Source of the DNA: Branchinecta lynchi
Lineage: Eukaryota > Arthropoda > Branchiopoda > Anostraca > Branchinectidae
NCBI GenBank assembly: GCA_023053575.1
Contig: JAKZAP010000003.1
Span: 4,502,561 to 4,566,560, forward strand
Reading direction: 5' to 3'
Length of the DNA: 64,000 bases
Part shown: piece by piece, positions 1 through 9,955 of the stretch
How positions within the stretch are numbered: position 1 is the first letter of the stretch
Layout: the number at the start of each line of letters is the position of its first letter
Notes under the pieces: generated by a model
What the model was told of the DNA's origin: nothing
Seen by the model: only the letters and a program-made list of their open reading frames with translations
Databases searched by the model: none
Position numbers and translations under genes: made by a program

Positions 1-560
1 TTCCATTCGGATTTCATTTCAATCAAATCTGCCTTTGAGACATTCAGTGCGCGCAGGAGCAGTCCTTGGAGACCGAGATACTCCACGCGACGAGAAAGAG
101 CGGCGAAGAGGCTTCTGTTGTAGCTCTGGATGTATGCTTCCCCGACGAACGACAAATTCCCATTCAAGCCTTGCTGGACTGCACTTATAACTTCAACTTC
201 ATCGAACTTCTCAGTCAGTCCTTCTTCACTGATCTCAAACATGTCCTTTAAGATAAACGCACGTGTTCCCAAATCTGAAATCTTCACCAAATCGTACTGC
301 TGCATCGTAGCGCTGCTCTCCATAAAAACAGATCCTTGCCACCAGTTCTTTAAATTGTGGCAGTCTGGAGAAAGTGTCGCAATGAGTGCCACGGAAGCAA
401 TGACGACAGAAAGAACGGTGCTAGCACTTAAATAGGAGACGAGGGTGCGTATGATTGGCCAGTTCCAGGAGGTGAAGCAGTGAACTTGCTCCTTATTGGC
501 CTGGGCAATAACCTCGATTTCAATCTGACCAGGAAGGTGCTCTGGTGGCTCGTTTGATAT
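1..560 (-). CDS. Partial exon of an SLC3A2/4F2hc-like transporter heavy chain
   Basis: Read on the minus strand from 560 to the left edge, this stretch is open for about 186 codons and continues outside the window. It begins at a good acceptor (TTTCCAG at 561-567). Order of features: a charged N-terminal segment (EPPEHLPGQIEIEV), a single hydrophobic segment at about residues 41-65 (TLVSYLSASTVLSVVIASV), then PDCHNLKNWWQGSVF, then LSRRVEYLGLQGLLLRAL. In 4F2hc/rBAT heavy chains a type II membrane anchor is followed by a Pro-x-Cys ... Trp-Trp segment and an alpha-amylase-like domain with an LxxRLDYLxxLxxxGLxL strand; the match in order and spacing is the basis for the call. The family escorts amino-acid transporter light chains (SLC7) to the plasma membrane through a disulfide at that Cys. 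Another type II protein with an amylase-like fold is possible. No in-frame stop was found. Confidence 0.6.
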   Translation of the reverse strand, partial: MSNEPPEHLPGQIEIEVIAQANKEQVHCFTSWNWPIIRTLVSYLSASTVLSVVIASVALIATLSPDCHNLKNWWQGSVFMESSATMQQYDLVKISDLGTRAFILKDMFEISEEGLTEKFDEVEVISAVQQGLNGNLSFVGEAYIQSYNRSLFAALSRRVEYLGLQGLLLRALNVSKADLIEMKSEW

Positions 561-562
561 CT

Positions 563-1600
563 GGAAAGGGAACGAAACGTAAGAAAACAAGTAAATGAAA
601 AAAGTATCAACACCAAAAAAAGGTGCTTAAATCCTCTCCTGTTTTACGGCGTTGCAAAATAAAAGGGTAGTTTGTGAAAAGAAAAGAACTAGGCATAGAA
701 CGTAAAGCTTCAGGCAGTATTAAAGTGTAGCAAATTATTTAAATTGACCAATGGGATTGCTGTGGATTCCCAAAAATGTCTGTTCTCAAATCTTTTAGCT
801 AAACACATCGACCCACTAAATGAAAGGTTACTATATTTCATTTAATATATTTACATCCAAGCTTTAAGACGAGTTTAAATAAAAAGAAGTTTATTTTGTA
901 AAAAGAAAAGGAATAGGCAGGATCGGCATAAAACGTAAAGCTTCAGGCAGTAACAAGGTCTTGCAACTTATTGAAATTAACCAATGGGATTCCACTGTAT
1001 TTCTAGAAATCTCTGTTCTCAAATCTTTTAGCTCGACGCATTGACCCACTAAATGATATTTATCGATATTTCATGTAGATAGATTTTATATCCAAGCTTT
1101 AAGAGGAGTCTGTGACAGAACAAGCAACCACATCACCGGCGTGGAAGAGCAGCCGCCAGCTAAACTCAGAATACCGACAGAATAATAATAATAATAATAT
1201 GATTAAAAAATATAGACCCTTAGCCACTAAAGCGTACGTCTAGAGCAATTTCCGTCATGATTTTTTCAGCGTACAGAGTTGCGTTTTCAGGCTCGCGACT
1301 CTCAACCCGTGTTCGTCACAAGTCGTTTACACGCAGCGCCTAACACGGGTTCCGTGTTCGGTGGCTTCAAGCGTTTGTAGCTCCCACAAAGTTATCTCTT
1401 TAAAGCACTCCTCACAACCGACCGACCGACGGAATTGTGACCCCCCCCCCCTTCTTATCACCAAGTTCAACACTGAATCCAATCCAAACAAAAACGGATT
1501 CGGAAGAGTATCAAATCCTGTCCCAGGTTCTCTTATCCGAAACATGAGCACTGAAAACGGGCGACAGAGTAACGTGTTAGGATAAGAGTTCAACACGCAC
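563..1600. other. Intron of the transporter-like gene (presumed), no further gene
   Basis: Contains two diverged copies of one segment (about 655-880 and 895-1105; both carry taggca...cgtaaagcttcaggcagt and aaatcttttagct), a short (AAT)n run near 1181-1200 and a C11 tract at 1441-1451. No coding signal. Confidence 0.4.
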
Positions 1601-1606
1601 TATGAC

Positions 1607-1828
1607 ACTAATACTCTTGATGACTCTCTCTCCTTGCCGATCCAAAATCTCCGGCCTCTCCGGGTATCTAGCGGACGAAAGGCAGAAGTGGTGTCACAGC
1701 TGATGCCAAAGATCGCGGTGATTGATTGACACAGAATTTGAGTCGTTGAGTTTCAGTTGTAGGAACACGCTTACTCCTTCTTCCTGAGAATCGCTGGCGT
1801 GTTTTGGACTTAGTCATATAGAGTATTG
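1607..1828. mobile_element. MITE family N, copy 1
   Basis: About 222 bp, near-identical to 26629-26838 and 31723-31914. Termini are inverted: TACTCTTGATGACT at one end, AGTCATATAGAGTATTG at the other (terminal inverted repeat, TIR, about 17 bp, imperfect). No TSD could be read, so the superfamily is open. Confidence 0.6.
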
Positions 1829-1859
1829 CTGAAAACACAACTGAAGTAATGTTGTCTAG

Positions 1860-2110
1860 GTAATTTTTGAAGGCGTTGACAGAGTCATACCACAGCCCCA
1901 TGCTAACGGAGCGTTTCCAAGTTAAAGATGCAAGAGTCATACTTTTGGAAATTTCGTCGGCTCTGCCAAAAATCAAGGACAACAGGGACCAGCCAGCAAA
2001 TGACACTCTACATTCTTTTCTGGACGATGGATGAAAAACTGTATATTATATTTATTGTTTCTTTTATTTTATTTTACATACTCCGCTTTTCAAATGGCGG
2101 GTCAGAAATA
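1860..2110 (+). pseudogene. Non-LTR retrotransposon 3' end
   Basis: A short ORF tail ending HSFLDDG-stop at 2031-2033 is followed by a 3' UTR with a small hairpin (ACTCCGC ... GCGGGT) and GAAATAAA. The same 3' hairpin occurs at 12234-12310 (-), 34797-34855 (-), 57115-57180 (-) and 58770-58832 (+), each next to an A/T-rich short-period tail, typical of CR1/jockey-like elements. Confidence 0.5.
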
Positions 2111-2688
2111 AAACTACTTAACATAACTACTTCAAATGGAAGGGCGTTCCAACATTCCACCACTTTGTTTCGGAAAGACTATCTATCAACGTCTTTGGAA
2201 AATCAGCAGCCACTCTCGTGTCCGCGCAGACATTTCTTGTTAAAACTGAGAAGTGTATCGGCAGGCACGTTATCTTAAGTACCATGGCAAATTTTGCAGT
2301 ATTATTTTGCTAAATTTTGCAATATTATTTGGAACGGAATACTGGTTCCATATAGAATGAGTCGCAGAATCGCAAGAAATTTGCAGGACGATTAGGTTCT
2401 GTTCCACAAGAAATCGGAAGAAGCTCTCTTACCAGGTTTTCACATTCGCTGATAGACCGCACAGGAAAATGTACACTGCTTAAACCAAGGAGACCTAGAA
2501 AAAAAAATTGCTTAGTGCATATTCAATATTCTATTTCGTGTCCCAAAATCCAGCAAAAGGAGGTGGCGTCATTCTACCCTCGATTATACCCAACGGTAAG
2601 GCTCTATTTATAATAATAATCTAATGCAACAGAAAAGGCTTTATCCTCTAAATAACTCTGAGAAACTGAAAGTAACCTTTCTTTGTAG
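2111..2688. other. Unassigned spacer
   Basis: No gene or repeat family recognised. Confidence 0.3.
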
Positions 2689-2836
2689 ATGGTTTACAGT
2701 GTTGTAACAAGTACTTCAAATTTGTAAGCTACTAAGTATTAAGTACTTCCAAATTTTGTACTTAACTATCAAGTATTAAGTACCAGACCACAATTGTACT
2801 TAAGTAGTACTTGAGCGTTAAGTACAGAACGTGTAC

Positions 2837-2960
2837 TTCATTCATTCATTCATTCATTTATTCGTACTAGTAAGACTACATAAAATAAATATAAAGCAAG
2901 AAACAAGACCCCCTGAAGCTATCTTGTTGGGGGTCCACTACCTATACACTAACCTACACT
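2837..2960 (-). mobile_element. Non-LTR 3' UTR, family Y
   Basis: (TTCA)n followed by TTCGTACTAG ... GACCCCCTGAAGCTATCTTG. This is the reverse complement of 48190-48290, which ends in (GAAT)n. The short-period tail is typical of non-LTR 3' ends. Confidence 0.5.
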
Positions 2961-3510
2961 ACAAAATTCACATTACAATAATTACATCACATTACAAGCA
3001 TAAAGAAACTACACATACAGAAGAATATTAACTGCAAAAAAGAAGAAATATACATTGAAAAGAAAAAAAGAGAAACGGAAAAGAAATAATAGACAAAAAC
3101 ACGGAAGAATTATTTAATTTTTCTATTTACTTTTTTATCGTTAACTCTAGAGAAAAATAAATAAAAATGAAGATGAGAATAAAAATTAAAGAAAGAAAAG
3201 AAAGAAAGTTACTACTTAAGTACAACTCAAGTACTACTTAAGTACAACTCTACTAGCACTATTTATAGCTGAGTCATACAATGGGAAGTAAAAGAAAGTC
3301 ATATAAATAAAGGAATTTGGCAGTTTAAACAAAGAAGTAAGTACCACGGAAAATAGTAGAGCTACACTTCTTTGAATGTTAGTTAGTTTTGAACAATTCC
3401 ACTTGTATCTACTTGACGAAAGTCATCTACACGTCTACCAAAGTAACTAATTACGGGCTTCTAGGAATTCCTCAATGAGTATTGTCTTCTTTTTACATTT
3501 AGTCCGACAC

Positions 3511-3798
3511 CAGGGACGTGACGAGGGGGGGGGGGCAATGCTGTCGGCCAGTTGGTAAAAAATAACCGAGTCGGCGCGAAGCGCCACGATTTTTCGTAAA
3601 AACAGTTGATTTTTTCATGAAAACAGTCGGTTTTTCTGAAAATTAGTCGGTTTTCCTGAAAATCAGTTGACTCTTTTCAAAACTGTCACTTTTTGTTGTT
3701 GAAAATAGTCGTTTTTCTGCAGAAACAATCGGTCAAAATCACCATCTAGTCGGTAAATGCCTCGCCTCCCCCAGACATTTTGGCTAGTAACGCCTCTG
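3511..3798. mobile_element. hAT-like family P, copy 1
   Basis: TIRs CAGGGACGTGACGAG and, at the other end, CTAGTAACGCCTCTG. Contents: a G11 tract (3525-3535), a GGCGC-GAA-GCGCC hairpin (3573-3585), then an array of AGTCGGTTTTTCTGAAAA-like units. The right flank GTCCAAAC matches 7/8 with GTCCGAAC, the flank seen at the inverted copy (6300-6307, reverse complement). Confidence 0.6.
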
Positions 3799-3895
3799 GT
3801 CCAAACTACAATAAAATAGGTAAAAAAAATATTCAAAGAAGTGTGCCCTGCTTAAGACTAATAATTTGTCTTTTAGCATTTTTTGCCAATCCTGA

Positions 3896-4818
3896 GATCG
3901 AACGACTTTTGAGTCTTGAAATTCCTTTTTCTGAAAAATCCTTTTCTGTTAAAAAAAAATATCATTCGATCGAAGCAGAATGTACTTGAGAGAGTACTTG
4001 AAAGTACTATATTAAGTATTAAGTACTCCAGGGAAAATGTACTTAACTAAAATTCAAGTACCTTGATTTTGTACTTAAGTAGTACTTGACGTACAAGTAC
4101 TTGAAGTACTTCCCAACACTGACTGTTTATCCACACCCTATAGGCAGCCAGTGGAACAAGACCAAAGGTTTCGATGGAATCCCACAAATTTAATACCTTG
4201 ATGGGTATTGAGATATCCGGTCTTTGCCAGACTCTTTGAACATTTTTAGTATTACAATATGAAAAATATTAAGGCCAATGGCTAATCATCTCAGAAAACC
4301 AAGTTCAGATTTGGATTCAGCATGTTTGTCTACCACTATATATCATATCTAATTTGAAGAAAGTGATCGAACGACTTTTGAGTATTGAAATTCCTTTTTC
4401 TGAAAAATCCTTTTCTGAAAAAAAAAATATCATTCGATCGAAGCAGAATGTACTTGAGAGAGTACTTGAAAGTACTATATTAAGTATTAAGTACTCCAGG
4501 GAAAATGTACTTAAGTAAAATTCAAGTACCTTGATTTTGTACTTAAGTAGTACTTGAAGTACTTCCCAACACTGATGGTTTATGCACACCCTATAGGCAG
4601 CCAGTGGAACAAGACCAAAGGTTTCGATGGAATCCCACAAATTTAATACCTTGATGGGTATTGAGATATCCGGTCTTTGCCAGACTCTTTGAACATTTTT
4701 AGTATTACAATATGAAAAATATTAAGGCCAATGGCTAATCATCTCAGAAAACCCAAGTTCAGATATGGATTCAGCATGTTTGTCTACCACTATATATCAT
4801 ATCTAATTTGAAGAAAGT
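3896..4818. repeat. Tandem duplication of about 460 bp
   Basis: 3896-4364 and 4365-4818 are nearly identical. Each carries the right end of the 2697 element plus its right flank. The copies differ mainly by a 15-bp segment next to the terminus. Only the second copy keeps the intact TSD, so the duplication followed insertion. Confidence 0.8.
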
Positions 4819-5465
4819 GATCGAAACTTCCTGCCTTACTTCTGCCAAGTTTCCGGTTTCGGACAAATACCGGGCGAACTATTTGTCCGGCAAAAAACTA
4901 AAACTCAAAGAGTTCAGCATATCTTCTTACCCATTCATTGAACCTCTGATCAACTTCCAATAAAACTTAACTCCTAAAAAAAAAAAAAAAAAAAAAAGAT
5001 TTTGGTCAGATTCCGGGCGAACTATTTGTCCGGCGAATTTTTTTTTGTTCATATACGGATTCAGCATGCCTCGTTACCTCTACATCAAAATTCTGATAAA
5101 CTTCAAATAATACTTTTACTTTCAACAAATTTTCCGGTTTTTGCCGGATTCCGGGCGAACTACTTGTCTGGCGAGAAAATTATTTTGATATACGTTTTCA
5201 GCATGTCTTCTTATCCCTAAATCAACTATCTTATTAGCTATTAAAAAATATTTTGCTCACCACTTAATTTGAACCCCCACCCCTAAATGTAGTTCTATAG
5301 AGCCCATCTACGAACTCAAACTGTCCTTTCATTCAAAGAATCCTCATACCAAGTTCCATCAAAATATTTCATTCCCTTCGAGAGTTATCACGCTGACAAA
5401 CGGACGGACGGACAGACGAAAAACTTTTACGAAGTCATAGGTATCCATTTACGTTTTGGGATCCC
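4616..5465 (+). repeat. 137-bp-unit element (F137), copy 1
   Basis: Begins GGAACAAGACCAAAGG and ends TTTTGGGATCCC. The middle holds tandem units with ccggattccgggcgaacta and tgtccggcgag. A (GGAC/GGACAGAC) stretch and a 'cgagagttatcacgctgac' segment precede the GGGATCCC end. Other copies are at 9225-9955, 24141-24925, 42121-43393, 48470-49076 and 59791-60154. Confidence 0.7.
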
Positions 5466-5779
5466 AAAAAGGATCACACATGATCAGCAGCGGACATACC
5501 ATACAGCTTGGGGCAGCGATTTCTTTGGGATACTTTCGGTGAAGGCTTTCTCTTATGTTGCTGGTTTCATTAATTAGTATCGAGTGACGAGTAGCGAGTA
5601 ACGAATTTATTTAAAAAAAAAAAAACTATCATGGCAATGCCAAATTTGGGTATTACGTCAAGTATAATGCACATTCTATAATATATATAACTAATCATCA
5701 ATTCGTCATCACAGACCTATTATAGTATACAAATAATAACCCAAAACAAAACACGAACGTTGGAATAATATCAAAGACA

Positions 5780-5995
5780 GGTACCACCATCATTATACTC
5801 TATTAGCAAAATTATATAATAGTGTTGCGCTACCCCATATTTTATATATAGCTCCATTTTCTGAAACTTTAAATGCGACAGACCGACTAAAAATTAAACT
5901 GATTTACTTTAAATTCGCTAAATACCGTCTTCGTCTTCCTCCTTGGACGCGCAATACCTACATGACCAATAAATACGGTATCGTTGACCCGATTC
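5780..5995 (+). pseudogene. Non-LTR reverse transcriptase thumb fragment
   Basis: Translates to LYNSVALPHILYIAPFSE ... RLRLPPWTRNTYM ... GIVDP, similar to the segments at 6480-6740 (+) and 12795-12866 (-). This is the region after the RT core in CR1/jockey-type ORF2. It is broken at 5995 by a truncated family P copy. Confidence 0.5.
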
Positions 5996-6299
5996 AAAAT
6001 GTCTGGGGGAGGCGAGGCATTTACCGACTAGCTGTAATTTTTACCGATTGTTTCTGCAGAAAAACGACTGTTTTCAACAACAAAAAATGACAGTTTTGAA
6101 AAAAATCGACTAATTTTCAGGAAAACCGACTATTTTGACGTAAAATAGACTAATTTTCAGAAAAACCGACTGTTTTCATGAAAAAAATCAACTGTCTTTA
6201 CGAAAAATCGCGGCACTTCGCGCCGACTCGGTTATTTCTTACCGTCTGGCCGACAGCATTGGGGGGGGGGGAACCTCCCCACCCCTCGTGACGCCCCTG
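5995..6299. mobile_element. hAT-like family P, inverted truncated copy
   Basis: Reverse complement of 3511-3790 with the CAGAGGCGTTACTAG end missing; the other end GTGACGCCCCTG is intact. It has a G11 tract (6261-6271). The flank 6300-6395 is also the reverse complement of 3418-3510, so the copy moved with its surroundings. Confidence 0.6.
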
Positions 6300-6395
6300 G
6301 TTCGGACTAAATGTAAAAAGAAGACAATACTCATTGAGGAATTCCTAGAAGCCCGTAATTAGTTACTTTGGTAGACTGGTAGATGACTTTCGCCA

Positions 6396-6760
6396 AAATT
6401 TACCTGGGTTTACCTGTACGAAAATCCATCAAAGAAACCCGTGCACTACTTGTAAAGCATATACGTAAGAGAATTGCAGGTGCATACGGATCTGCGGTAT
6501 CTGCTACGTTTTCAACGTCCCGTCCTCGCGGCTATCTACAATTCAATCGCCCTACCTCACGTCCTGTATACTCCACCTTTTTGGAGACTTCTCACCAAAT
6601 CAGACAAAAAACAAATCCGGTGAATATTCTATCGTTTTGCTAAATATATATTACGCCTCCACCGGCCTTGGACGAGAAACTCGAAAATTTTCAGTCGTTA
6701 TCAAGTTAGTGACCCACTCAGCAGTGGAGAAACAAATAGAAACTTATAGCCAAAATATTG
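6396..6760 (+). pseudogene. Non-LTR reverse transcriptase thumb fragment
   Basis: A frame at about 6480-6740 reads YNSIALPHVLYTPPFWRLL ... IFYRFAKYILRL ... YQVSDPL, the same family as 5780-5995. There are frameshifts at the start and stops after 6740. Confidence 0.5.
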
Positions 6761-6792
6761 ATCACGACTGGAAAAACCTCTTGGTTTAGTTG

Positions 6793-6962
6793 CAGTCCCG
6801 TATCCAGGAATTTATTTCGGGGGGGGGGGGGGGTTGCCTGCTGGTTGGACAAAAAAGTACAAAAAACACATAGATCAAAGGGAAAAGCCTATAAAAATCG
6901 TTACTTTTGTGTGTTTCAGGGGGGGGGATTCAACCCCCTACCCCCCCCTGGATACGGCCTTG
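6793..6962. mobile_element. Short hAT-like element, 170 bp
   Basis: TIRs CAGTCCCGTATCCAGG and (reverse complement of the right end) CAAGGCCGTATCCAGG. Flanks TTTAGTTG and TTTCGTTG match 7/8. G15 at 6819-6833 and G9 at 6919-6927 lie just inside the ends. It has no coding capacity. Confidence 0.7.
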
Positions 6963-6970
6963 TTTCGTTG

Positions 6971-8341
6971 TATGTTAAAGTTATAAGGTGTATTTTGTAA
7001 GTTAATTCTCATCCGTGTTTTCCTTTTTTTTTTCTTATTATTATTTACTCCGTCTTCGTGCCTTGTGTTTGTTTTTTGTGTTTATTTTGACGAAATTCCA
7101 CTGTTTGCAAAGCGATTATTCGTGAAAAGCGGAGCGACGAAGTAAAGCATTTTCATCGGGTTCATCGGAGCCTCTTTAAGTGAATGAGTGATGGATAACT
7201 AGATTGTCCTATCTCAGCCTTTTCAATTAAGCTTTAACGCCGAATGAATGTAATAAATTATAAATAAATAAACAAGCCTCCGCTCAGTATTTAAAGAAGT
7301 TGTATCATTAGCATTCTAGCACTTGCAATATCTACAACCGCTCCACCCAAGACTAAGATGAAGCCACGACTCGGTCCGACCGCTGGGTCATCTAGTGGCA
7401 CGGGTCGGAAGCTCCCGACATCGGGAGGCTTTTATCATAGTCTGACTATGGTTCTAACAAAATTCTTTATTGTAGCAGGCATATGGAAAATGTGTAGAAA
7501 AATCAAACAGCAGCATTATCAATTTATTGAGAGCACAATGGACACTTCTAATACTTTACTTTGTATTAAATGCTTCACAAATAAACATTTCCGACTTCCT
7601 TTAGAAGGCGCTACGAAAATCGGCCTTTTCTTGTTATCCCTTGTCTTTACCTCTCTGGGATTTCGGCGATCCAAATCTTAGGAGCTGGGATATCCTGGCA
7701 GGAAATTCAAAAACTCCCAGCAATGTTTGATAGAAAAGGATATATTTGAGATGTCACCAAAGTCAAGCCACAGATGCAGTTTACCTGATTGTTCCAGTGT
7801 TTCATCAGAGGTTGCATGGCTTAAGTGCCTGTTAAAAGTTATTCTTTGTAGAATAGTGTTGTGAAGCTTGATTAGCTTGCTTTATAAAACGTACCATAAT
7901 ATGCAATAAGCTTATAAAAAATAACACAGCTACAAAAATCATTCAAAAACAAATAACCTACTCAAATCTGAATTATACAAGCTGATTTATTGCATGAAAT
8001 TAAGATCTATTAAGTATTATAAGAAACATCACTTTTATCTTTGTAAAAGCCTAGTAAATTGAGCATGTACTGGCCCAAAAAATTACGCTTTGAAATATCA
8101 CAGAGAGGAAACTGTTGAAAAAGCTGCTCATCTAGGGGGTAAGCGTTGTTCCTAGGTTGTTACAGAGTGGGATTGGGGTAGTTTGATGTGCCCATTGAAC
8201 TTTAAGTATATTGTTTTCTGTTTTTTCTTGTTAATTCCCGGAAGTCCAAAGAATTAAGGATGTAAACTATATCAGAATAAACAAACGCCGTAAATTATAC
8301 TAAGTTCGTTATGGTGATTTCTTGAGGATTCTGAAACTGAG
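6971..8341. other. Retrotransposon tail and unassigned sequence
   Basis: 7045-7280 looks like a non-LTR 3' UTR ending ataaattataaataaataaac. From 7290 to 8341 no gene is convincing; an open stretch of 107 codons at 7358-7681 resembles nothing known. Confidence 0.3.
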
Positions 8342-8487
8342 CTAAATAATACTCAGCTTTCGAGACCAAAAAATGTCAAACTGGCCGATGATTTCTTCTT
8401 CCGACATATCTAAACGTCCACATGGTGATATACTTAGTTCTTTTAATCCTCTTACACGCCACTCGATCTTCTCGAAGGTTTTAGTAA
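8342..8487 (-). CDS. Possible short second exon
   Basis: After an AACTAG acceptor (exon base 8487) the frame that fits the phase-1 donor at 8819 is open for 47 codons to a TAG at 8342-8344 (KTFEKIEWRVRGLKEL ... MSEEEIIGQFDIFW). A strong internal donor (CGT|GTAAGA, last exon base 8456) would instead give a 32-nt exon ending in phase 0, which fits the phase-0 acceptor at 560. The acceptor has a weak pyrimidine tract. No family recognised. Confidence 0.2.
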
Positions 8488-8818
8488 CTAGTTTGACCAC
8501 CGCCAGGAGATCAATGAATAGTTAATTAGCAAAGGCGGACTTGCTTTCAGGAGTGAATTGTGTTCCACGTAATTTGTGGATAACGTTGGCTACCGTGAGG
8601 ATTTTGAGGAAAACAAAGGTAACATTGTGTTCGGAAAAATCCGACCCATCGAACAATGATGGTGTCTTCCACTTTCTCGGCCCATACGAATCAAAGACTT
8701 TAAGGAACGCGATCTCGGATTTTAGCCCGACGTTACAGCAGAGAGACAGAGATTCTTATCATTATTCATTCTTGTGCTGCTGAGCAAATAAGTCTAATTA
8801 TAAACCTTTTCGCCTTAC

Positions 8819-9056
8819 CATTGCTTTCTTCTGCGACGGGGGTCTCAATACCAGAGTTCAACAGGGGGGCATTGGAACCAATCTCTAGGTCCTCCTCTTT
8901 CCCGGCCCCCTCCGAGAGGAGGAGTTTTGACCCCATACAGGAACTTCCTTGCCCCGAGCTGTCCAGGTCATCCAATACATCATCTTGGCTAACTGAGATG
9001 TAGGGTAGGTCCTGGGTCTTGTTGGCCCCATGCCAATCAACTGGCCACTCCGACAT
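8819..9056 (-). CDS. Candidate first coding exon, acidic N-terminus
   Basis: An ATG at 9056 opens 79 codons ending at a good donor (ATG|GTAAGG, phase 1, last exon base 8819). The product starts MSEWPVDWHG, is rich in Asp, Glu and Ser (SQDDVLDDLDSS) and has an APLL patch, like a cytoplasmic N-terminal tail. It contains no recognisable domain. The frame would remain open for 17 more codons if unspliced. It lies on the same strand and upstream of the SLC3A2-like exon, so it could be that gene's first exon; this is inference. The Kozak context is unremarkable (taaATGT). Confidence 0.35.
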
Positions 9057-9224
9057 TTATGGAATCGGTCTGAAATCTGTGATAAATCCTTGGTTAAGTA
9101 GGTGGTCCGGATCGGGTCTCTCTAATACTGAATGATGATGACAATTATTACGCACTGGACAAGAAAAGGGAAATAGTAGGCTCACGGTATGCAGAAATAG
9201 AATTTGCTTATCTAGCCTATCAGA

Positions 9225-9955
9225 AAAAATTGGGTCTCGTCTTCGCCAGATCCAGTCTTCGCCAGGCTAATCATCAGAGAAAGCCGAGTTCAGATACTCT
9301 ATCTATCTATACCCCTATAAGCCATATCTATTTTGACGATACTGACCGAAACTGCCTACTTTACTTCTGCCAAATTTGCGGTTCCGCCCGAATTCCGAGC
9401 GAACTACTAGTCTAGCAAAACAAAGAAAATTCAGAAACGAATCCAACCTATCTAAATAAAACTTTGACTTAAAAAAATGCGGGTACAACCAGATTCCGGA
9501 CTAATTATATGTCCGGGTAAAAAATTATTGTCATATACAGACTCAGCGTCTCTTCCTAAATCTATCATCTAATCAACTTTAGATAAAACTTTTGCTTTTA
9601 ACATATTTTCCAGTTTTGGCCGGATTCCAGGCGAACTAGTTGTCCGGCGAGAAAACGGTTTTCACCATCGTCTTCAGCATGTCTTCTTACCCCTAAGTCA
9701 AACATTTAATCAACTTCAAATGAAACTTTTACTTCTAACCAAATTTCCGGTTTTTGCCGGATTCCGGATGAACTGTTCAGCGTGTCTTCTTACCGCTAAA
9801 TCATATATTTAATCAACTTCAAATGAAACTTTTACTTTTAACAAACCTTCCAGTTTTTGCCGGATTCCGGACGAACTACTTGTCCGGCGAGAAAATGATT
9901 TTCACCATCGTGCTCAGCATGTTTTCTTACCCAATAGTCGACTATCACATTAGCT
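9225..9955 (+). repeat. 137-bp-unit element (F137), copy 2
   Basis: At least four units with ttttgccggattccgg and tgtccggcgag at roughly 120-137-bp spacing. The left terminus is truncated. It runs directly into the GGGCCC repeat family. Confidence 0.6.

Larger units (their letters stand above)
2697..4574. mobile_element. Non-autonomous hAT-like element with 8-bp TSD
   Basis: Starts CAGTGTTG and ends CAACACTG. It is flanked by the exact 8-bp duplication ATGGTTTA (2689-2696 and 4575-4582), as expected for hAT. Subterminal regions are dense in AAGTACTT motifs. It contains a reversed retrotransposon tail (from 2837), a nested element (3511-3798) and half of a later tandem duplication (3896-4364 copied at 4365-4818). 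It has no transposase. Confidence 0.8.

Noticed and set aside
1668..2006. 112-codon minus-strand frame as a gene
   Set aside because: It crosses MITE N and an opposite-strand retrotransposon 3' end.
2700..4575. AAGTACTT-rich stretches as telomeric or regulatory arrays
   Set aside because: They are the subterminal regions of one transposon with a clean TSD.
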